Shown: positions 59,429-64,000 of the stretch, piece by piece
How positions within the stretch are numbered: the first letter of the stretch is position 1
Layout: every line of letters begins with the position of its first letter
Source: JAEUMY01 sp031394355
GTDB lineage: Bacteria > Pseudomonadota > Gammaproteobacteria > Burkholderiales > Usitatibacteraceae
Direction: 5' to 3'
Length of the DNA stretch: 64,000 bases
Assembly: GCA_031394355.1 (NCBI GenBank)
Contig: JANNSU010000022.1
Span: 93,215 to 157,214, forward strand
The notes under the pieces: generated by a model
The model's input: the letters and a program-made list of their open reading frames with translations, nothing else
Databases searched by the model: none
What the model was told of the DNA's origin: nothing
Program-made: the position numbers and the translations under genes

Positions 59429-60913
59429 TCAGACGCTGATGCAAACATACTTGATTTCAACATAGTCCTCGATACCGTACTTGGAGCCTTCGCGGCCAAG
59501 GCCCGACTGCTTCACGCCGCCAAACGGCGCGACTTCAGTGGAAATGATGCCTGTATTCACGCCGACCATGCCGGTCTCGATGGCTTCGGCCACGCGGAAG
59601 ACGCGCGACAGATCGCGACTGAAGAAATACGCAGCCAGTCCGAACTCGGTGGCATTGGCCAGCTTGATGACTTCATCCTCGCTGTCGAACTTGATGAGCG
59701 GCGCGATGGGGCCGAAAGTCTCTTCGCACGACACCTTGGCACTCTTCGGCACATGGGTCAGCACCGTAGGCTCGAAGAAGCGGCCACCCAGGGCGTGCTT
59801 CTTGCCGCCGGTGAGCACTTTGGCACCTTGTGCCAGCGCATCGCCGAGATGCGATTCCACCTTGGCCAATCCCTGTTCATCGATGAGCGGGCCCATGCTG
59901 ACGCCAGCATCGGTACCGCGACCGACCTTCAATTTGTCCACGCGCTCACTGAACTTCCGGGCGAACGCATCGTAAACACCGGCCTGCACATAAATGCGGT
60001 TTGCCGTCACGCAGGTCTGGCCCGCGTTGCGGAACTTGCACTGCATGAGGCCCTCTGCGGCCAAGTCAAGATCGGCATCGTCGAAGACGATGAACGGGGC
60101 ATTGCCACCGAGTTCCAGCGACAGCTTCTTGATCTGGTCTGCGCTCTGACGCATGAGAATGCGGCCTACTTCAGTGGACCCGGTAAACGAGAGCTTGCGC
60201 ACCACCGGATTCGTGCAGAGCTCCATGCCGATTGCAGGTGCGGCAGTAAGGCTGCCGGGCACCACATTAAGTACCCCCTTGGGAATCCCCGCTCGCAATG
60301 CCAGCTCGGCCATCGCCAGCGCGGAGAACGGCGTCTGCTCCGCGGGCTTCAGCACCATCGTGCACCCTGCAGCCAACGCAGGGCCCACCTTGCGGGCAAT
60401 CATCGCGTTGGGGAAATTCCACGGCGTGATGGCGGCGGTAACACCGATCGGTTGCTTCATTACCAGGAGGCGCTTGTCAGGCATGTGGCCGGGAATCACA
60501 TCGCCGTAAAGGCGCTTGGCCTCCTCGGCAAACCACTCGATGAAGCTGGCACCAAAAAGTATCTCGCCCTTCGCCTCAGCCAACGGCTTGCCCTGCTCTG
60601 CCGTAAGGATGGCGGCCAGATCATCGGCGTTGGCGAGAATCAACTCGAACCACTTCTTCAGCAGATTGCTGCGCGCCTTGGCGGTCAAGGCTCGCCACGC
60701 AGGCAATGCGGCCTCACAGGATGCAATGGCGCGCCGCGTCTCGGCCGTACCCATATCAGGCACGCTGCCGATCAGGCTGCCATCCGCCGGATTGTCCACA
60801 TTGAATCGGGCACCGCCATCTGCCTCCACCCATGCGCCGTCAATGAGGGCGTGGGATTTGAGCAAAGAGGGGTCTTTGAGCGTCGGGACGATGAATTCTG
60901 TGGGGGCGTTCAT
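59429..60913 (-). CDS. gabD: NAD(P)-dependent succinate-semialdehyde dehydrogenase
   Basis: A 494-residue aldehyde dehydrogenase: TPWNFPNAMIARKVGPALAAGC, FTGSTEVGR, LELGGNAPFIVFDDAD (catalytic Glu) and NAGQTCVTANR (catalytic Cys). Motif spelling matches GabD, which oxidises succinate semialdehyde to succinate. Start MNAPTEFI at 60913. No gabT nearby. Confidence 0.92.
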   Translation of the reverse strand: MNAPTEFIVPTLKDPSLLKSHALIDGAWVEADGGARFNVDNPADGSLIGSVPDMGTAETRRAIASCEAALPAWRALTAKARSNLLKKWFELILANADDLAAILTAEQGKPLAEAKGEILFGASFIEWFAEEAKRLYGDVIPGHMPDKRLLVMKQPIGVTAAITPWNFPNAMIARKVGPALAAGCTMVLKPAEQTPFSALAMAELALRAGIPKGVLNVVPGSLTAAPAIGMELCTNPVVRKLSFTGSTEVGRILMRQSADQIKKLSLELGGNAPFIVFDDADLDLAAEGLMQCKFRNAGQTCVTANRIYVQAGVYDAFARKFSERVDKLKVGRGTDAGVSMGPLIDEQGLAKVESHLGDALAQGAKVLTGGKKHALGGRFFEPTVLTHVPKSAKVSCEETFGPIAPLIKFDSEDEVIKLANATEFGLAAYFFSRDLSRVFRVAEAIETGMVGVNTGIISTEVAPFGGVKQSGLGREGSKYGIEDYVEIKYVCISV

Positions 60914-61113
60914 GCGAGACTCCGGTGAAACAGGACGGCGGATTGAAAGTATAGCGCCGTCGGATGAATCGGCCATCCCGCCCTTCAGGCTTTGCGAATA
61001 TTCGCCTTGCGCCCGGCCCCACCTTTCGTCTCAGTTATCCGGATCGCGAGTCCAGCCAGACATGCCGATTGCCACAACTTGCTGTTTTAGCTGTTTTGGC
61101 ACACACTTCGATC

Positions 61114-61578
61114 ATGAACACCGTCCCCGCAACCCATCTCAAGAACAGACTCGGTGCCGTGCTGCGCCAGGCGGCACTCGGCCCCGTCGCAGTGGAGCGT
61201 CACGGCCGCGTGGTGGCCTGGCTCGTCCCGCCGCCTGACATGTCGCCCCAGATGAAGGCTGGGCCTGCGAATTCACCCTCAGAAAGGTCTCGCGGCCGTT
61301 TCTTTGGCCGCGCGGAAGAAGATCGCCTGCTGACACTCGCTGCCAGTGGTGACTTTCGCCTGTCCCGCTGGCGCCGTGCGGGCGATCCGGAGCTCCTCTC
61401 CGGCCTGGCGGCAACCTTGGCATCCGTGCCGGGTTTCGACGCGTTGCGCATGCTTGTCCTGGCTGAACAACTGCATCCGGGCATGAGTCGCGCGGATCAA
61501 CTTTCTGAATGGTTGTCACGCACGCCGCTCCGGCTGGATCGCTTCTTGCCGCAGCTCGCGCAGCGGATGCGGAATTGA
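61114..61578 (+). CDS. Phd/YefM-like antitoxin-type protein with extra domain
   Basis: A 154-residue protein. The N-terminus NTVPATHLKNRLGAVLRQAALGPVAVERHGRVVAWLV is the Phd/YefM fold. The rest (RSRGRFFGRAEEDRLLTLAASGDF ... LPQLAQRMRN) is an additional helical domain of unknown family. The stop overlaps the start of the nucleotidyltransferase-like gene (TTGA). Confidence 0.75.
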   Translation: MNTVPATHLKNRLGAVLRQAALGPVAVERHGRVVAWLVPPPDMSPQMKAGPANSPSERSRGRFFGRAEEDRLLTLAASGDFRLSRWRRAGDPELLSGLAATLASVPGFDALRMLVLAEQLHPGMSRADQLSEWLSRTPLRLDRFLPQLAQRMRN

Positions 61579-62168
61579 AGGCCACAGCCATCCATGAATT
61601 TCATGCGGACCCTGGCTATGCCGGCGCTCTTGCCGCGCTGCTCGGGCGCATCGCGAAGGCAATCGGCCCCGTGGCTACACCAGTCAAGCTCTGCATCGCG
61701 GGCGGAGCAGCGTTGCATCTTTATACCGGCGCGCGCTATTCCAATGACGTGGACGCCAAGGTATTTGCACGCATTGCTTTACCCACGGATGACTTGCAAC
61801 TGGCCTACACGGACTCCAAAGGCTTGACGCGCGTTCTGTACTTCGACACCCAGTACAACGACACTTTTGCGCTCATGCATGCAGATGCCTATGACGATGC
61901 CGTACCTATTGCGGTGACAGGCCTGGACGCCAGCAGGCTGGCGCCATATGTACTCACACCACTGGATCTCGCGACTTCCAAGGTCGCTCGTTTCAGTGCG
62001 CAGGACCGCGAGGATATCTGTTCGCTTGCTAAGGCCCGACTGATCGATGCAGCGGCATTCCGCCAAAGGGCTGAGGATTCGCTGCCCGACTACATTGGCA
62101 ACATCAGCGCATTGAAAGGCGCAATCCGGCTGGCCGAGAAGGACATCGCTACATTTGCAGGCAAGTGA
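61575..62168 (+). CDS. nucleotidyltransferase-fold protein (DUF6036-like), possible toxin
   Basis: A ~197-residue protein: IAGGAALHLYTGARYSNDVDAKV is a nucleotidyltransferase motif (GG then DxD-like NDVDAK), and a helical C-terminal part with TPLDLATSKVARFSAQDREDI follows, as in AbiEii/DUF6036-type proteins. TTG at 61575 overlaps the antitoxin-like stop; ATG at 61509 would overlap it by 70 bp. Likely a toxin-antitoxin-like module with the gene before. Confidence 0.75.
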   Translation: MKATAIHEFHADPGYAGALAALLGRIAKAIGPVATPVKLCIAGGAALHLYTGARYSNDVDAKVFARIALPTDDLQLAYTDSKGLTRVLYFDTQYNDTFALMHADAYDDAVPIAVTGLDASRLAPYVLTPLDLATSKVARFSAQDREDICSLAKARLIDAAAFRQRAEDSLPDYIGNISALKGAIRLAEKDIATFAGK

Positions 62169-62180
62169 GCTGAAAAGCGG

Positions 62181-63980
62181 TTAGGCCGATCCCAGCCAAG
62201 TCCGCCGCCGCGCAACCCGCTCCGCAGGCTCTTGCAGCGTGGTCAGCACAACCTTCGTCGCCATCTCGGGCTGCAGCTTCACACTGAGGGTCATCAATTC
62301 GTCGCGGCGGAACGCCGTCAGCGTGACCGTTGACCCCACCGGAAAGGTGCGCAACCGTCGTTCCAGCGAGACGCCATTGACCCGCAATCCGTCAACTGCA
62401 ATCACCGAATCCCCCGCCGACAGGCCTGCCAACTGCGCGGCACCGCTCTCAAACACCTGCTCCAGCACCGCATCGCCATTGCGTGCACCGATCTTGGCGC
62501 CGATGCTGGACTCCGGCGGATCTGTCATGGCGCGGCCGATGCGTGTGCGAAAACTGAGATCGATCGCGAATTCGCCAAACAGGGCCGCAAAATCGAGGTC
62601 TGCGGTGCCGCGCAATGCCTGATCAAAGAACGCTGACAGGTCGAGCTGTGTGACCTCCGCGACCAACGCCTCGATGCCGCCAGGTGGCACGCCGCGTCCT
62701 GTCTTGCCACGCGCTTTCCCATATCGCTCCCACAGTGCCCGCATGACATCATCCAGCGAATATTCGCCATGAGACCGGATGCGAATATTCGCATCCAGTG
62801 CAAAGCCGATGAGCGCGCCCTTCACGTAGTAACTGATCTGGCTGTTCACCGCATTCTCGTCTGCACGGTAGTACTTGATCCAGGCATCGAAGCTTGCGTC
62901 GGCAACGCTCTGTTTCAATCGACCAGGCGTGGAGTAATACCGGCCCAACGTTTCGGCCATAAGCTCCAGATAGCCCAACTCATCAATGACACCGGCGCGC
63001 ACCAGCGCCAGCTCGTCGTAGTAGGACGTGACGCCTTCGAAGAACCAGAGATCGCGGGTGTAGTTCTCGCGGGACAAATCGTGTTGCTCGAATCCCAGCG
63101 GCAGGATGCGTTTCACATTCCAGGTGTGGAAGTATTCATGCGAGGCCAAGGCAAGGAAGCGGCGATAGCCCTCCGTGGCCCTGGATACATGCGCCAGCGG
63201 CAAGTCGTCGCGTCCGCAAAGCAGCGCCGTGCTGGCGCGATGCTCCAGCCCGCCGTAGCCATCGCCCACGGCCGTGATGAGAAACCAGTATTCGTCGACC
63301 GGCGGGCGGCCCGTATCCGGTTCAAAGCAACGGGCATGCTGCGCGCAGATCTTCTGCAAGTCGGTGATGAGCCGCGGCATGTCCGCGCGCGTGCGGCCGG
63401 TCAGCGCAACGTGATGAGGCACGCCAGCCACGTCAAATGTCGCATGCACAAACTCGCCTATCTCCACGGGATGGTCGATGAGATCCGCATAGTTGGATGC
63501 GCGGTAGTTGCCGAATCCCATCGGCGGCGCAGTGTCGCGCGGCAGGGATGTCGCAAGCTTCCAGCCTTCATGGTTCGCACCCGCGGGACGTTCGATCTCA
63601 ACCGTGCAAGCTTTGTCCTGCTGCCCCACCGCGTAAAGAAACACGCAGGCACCATTGAAGAAGCCGTGTGTCTCGTCCAGATGCGCGCCACGGACCGACA
63701 GATCCCAGGCGTAGACCTCATAGGTCACGGTGACAGGACCCGACGCGGGATCGCAGCGCCACGTGGCCTTGTCCACTTTCTCGCAGGCGAGCGGTACCCC
63801 ACCGCACTCTGCGCGCAAGCTGACAACGTGCCGCGCGAACTCGCGTATCAGGTAGCTGCCCGGGATCCACGCCGGCATCGCGAAGCATTGTCCGGCCGGG
63901 TCTGGTTGCGCCACGGTCACGGAGACTTCGAACAGGTGGGCGTTCGGACGGGCGGGACGAATGCGGTAGTTGTGGGGCAT
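62181..63980 (-). CDS. M61-family glycyl aminopeptidase with PDZ domain
   Basis: A 599-residue enzyme without signal peptide: FAMPAWIPGSYLIREFARHV, zinc motif HEYFH in LASHEYFHTWNVKRILP, FFEGVTSYYDEL (third ligand), and a C-terminal PDZ (about 490-560). Paralogue of the exported protein at 28467-30242. Two palindrome copies, 25 bp apart (62756, 62781), encode GEYSLDD and DANIRIR. Just outside its start the window ends in a GGGGCTGGGGGCT repeat. Confidence 0.93.
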   Translation of the reverse strand: MPHNYRIRPARPNAHLFEVSVTVAQPDPAGQCFAMPAWIPGSYLIREFARHVVSLRAECGGVPLACEKVDKATWRCDPASGPVTVTYEVYAWDLSVRGAHLDETHGFFNGACVFLYAVGQQDKACTVEIERPAGANHEGWKLATSLPRDTAPPMGFGNYRASNYADLIDHPVEIGEFVHATFDVAGVPHHVALTGRTRADMPRLITDLQKICAQHARCFEPDTGRPPVDEYWFLITAVGDGYGGLEHRASTALLCGRDDLPLAHVSRATEGYRRFLALASHEYFHTWNVKRILPLGFEQHDLSRENYTRDLWFFEGVTSYYDELALVRAGVIDELGYLELMAETLGRYYSTPGRLKQSVADASFDAWIKYYRADENAVNSQISYYVKGALIGFALDANIRIRSHGEYSLDDVMRALWERYGKARGKTGRGVPPGGIEALVAEVTQLDLSAFFDQALRGTADLDFAALFGEFAIDLSFRTRIGRAMTDPPESSIGAKIGARNGDAVLEQVFESGAAQLAGLSAGDSVIAVDGLRVNGVSLERRLRTFPVGSTVTLTAFRRDELMTLSVKLQPEMATKVVLTTLQEPAERVARRRTWLGSA

Positions 63981-64000
63981 GGGGCTGGGGGCTGGGGGCT

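Larger units (their letters stand above)
6084..62792. repeat. highly iterated palindrome GCGAATATTCGC, 28 perfect copies dispersed through the window
   Basis: Perfect 12-mers start at 6084, 7011, 7946, 13608, 14753, 15482, 19019, 19834, 23105, 24039, 27804, 28429, 29961, 30523, 35164, 41316, 43202, 43792, 44528, 48811, 49491, 52196, 52316, 56475, 57233, 60994, 62756 and 62781. One-mismatch copies start at 17316, 24958, 26876, 45987, 54631 and 59257. About half extend to TGCGAATATTCGCA and several to TTGCGAATATTCGCAA. They lie inside and between genes with no strand bias possible, and spacing is irregular (25 bp to ~6 kb). None occurs in the first 6 kb. Confidence 0.95.

Noticed and set aside
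59423..60928. 501-codon open frame on the + strand opposite gabD
   Set aside because: It is the antisense shadow of a complete aldehyde dehydrogenase; its translation is His/Arg/Gly-rich with no domain.
6084..62792. The palindrome as a CRISPR repeat or DNA-uptake sequence
   Set aside because: Spacing is irregular (25 bp to ~6 kb), copies lie inside conserved genes, and known uptake sequences are not perfect palindromes of this kind.

Overview
The window looks like a chromosomal stretch of a free-living betaproteobacterium with roughly 60-62% GC. The evidence is the dapA-bamC-metallo-beta-lactamase gene order, a betaproteobacterial proteasome homologue (BPH-type Ntn hydrolase), two-domain LysC, QueD, YccA and many small lipoproteins. 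There is no rRNA, no CRISPR array, no phage structural gene and no transposase. The species cannot be named from sequence alone.

Layout. 0-6.3 kb: tail of an unknown gene, a small Ala/Pro/Lys-rich lipoprotein, then leftward dapA-bamC-MBL hydrolase, a methyltransferase, and rightward kynB-kynU (tryptophan catabolism to anthranilate). 6.3-7.0 kb: tRNA-Arg and tRNA-Ser(GCT), each followed by a homologous ~95 bp element and a second copy of its own 3' end plus terminator. 7-16.2 kb: lysC, a CHASE/PAS/GGDEF/EAL protein, queD, an S41 peptidase, tRNA-Ser(TGA), yccA-like and rlmD. 16-24.7 kb: secreted protease, sterol desaturase/deacetylase/beta-propeller run, NUDIX, DUF1161, pdeM and a CpdA-like phosphodiesterase. 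24.7-35.8 kb: DEXH helicase carrying in-frame repeat insertions, HDAC-family protein, M61 peptidase, HExxH protein, small housekeeping genes. 35.9-43.1 kb: a GGDEF-ATPase fusion, K+ channel, LysR, an EAL-CBS-GGDEF protein and PhoD. 43.2-49.4 kb is a defence/toxin-antitoxin island: a scrambled RM/BrnA relic, HicAB, a secreted protein, a PIN/NYN-like protein coupled to a type IIG restriction-methylase, and BrnTA. 49.5-64 kb: DMT exporter, AHSA1 protein, BPH, class-II amidotransferase, cNMP-binding protein, hslR behind a 131 bp tandem repeat, YceI, histidine phosphatase, YidB, CinA-like protein, an S23 four-helix gene between inverted repeats, PEBP, FKBP, gabD, a Phd-like/nucleotidyltransferase pair and a second M61 peptidase.

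The dominant unusual signal is the 12-bp palindrome GCGAATATTCGC (often TTGCGAATATTCGCAA). I counted 28 perfect and 6 one-mismatch copies between 6.1 and 62.8 kb, in genes (all three reading frames) and between genes. By chance about 0.004 would be expected. It behaves like a highly iterated palindrome comparable in kind to cyanobacterial HIP1. A second theme is ~130-155 bp units that duplicate the end of an adjacent gene (tRNA 3' ends, a tRNA 5' end, and the start of hslR). Several other repeat families have been absorbed into coding sequence (helicase, deacetylase signal peptide, CinA N-terminus).
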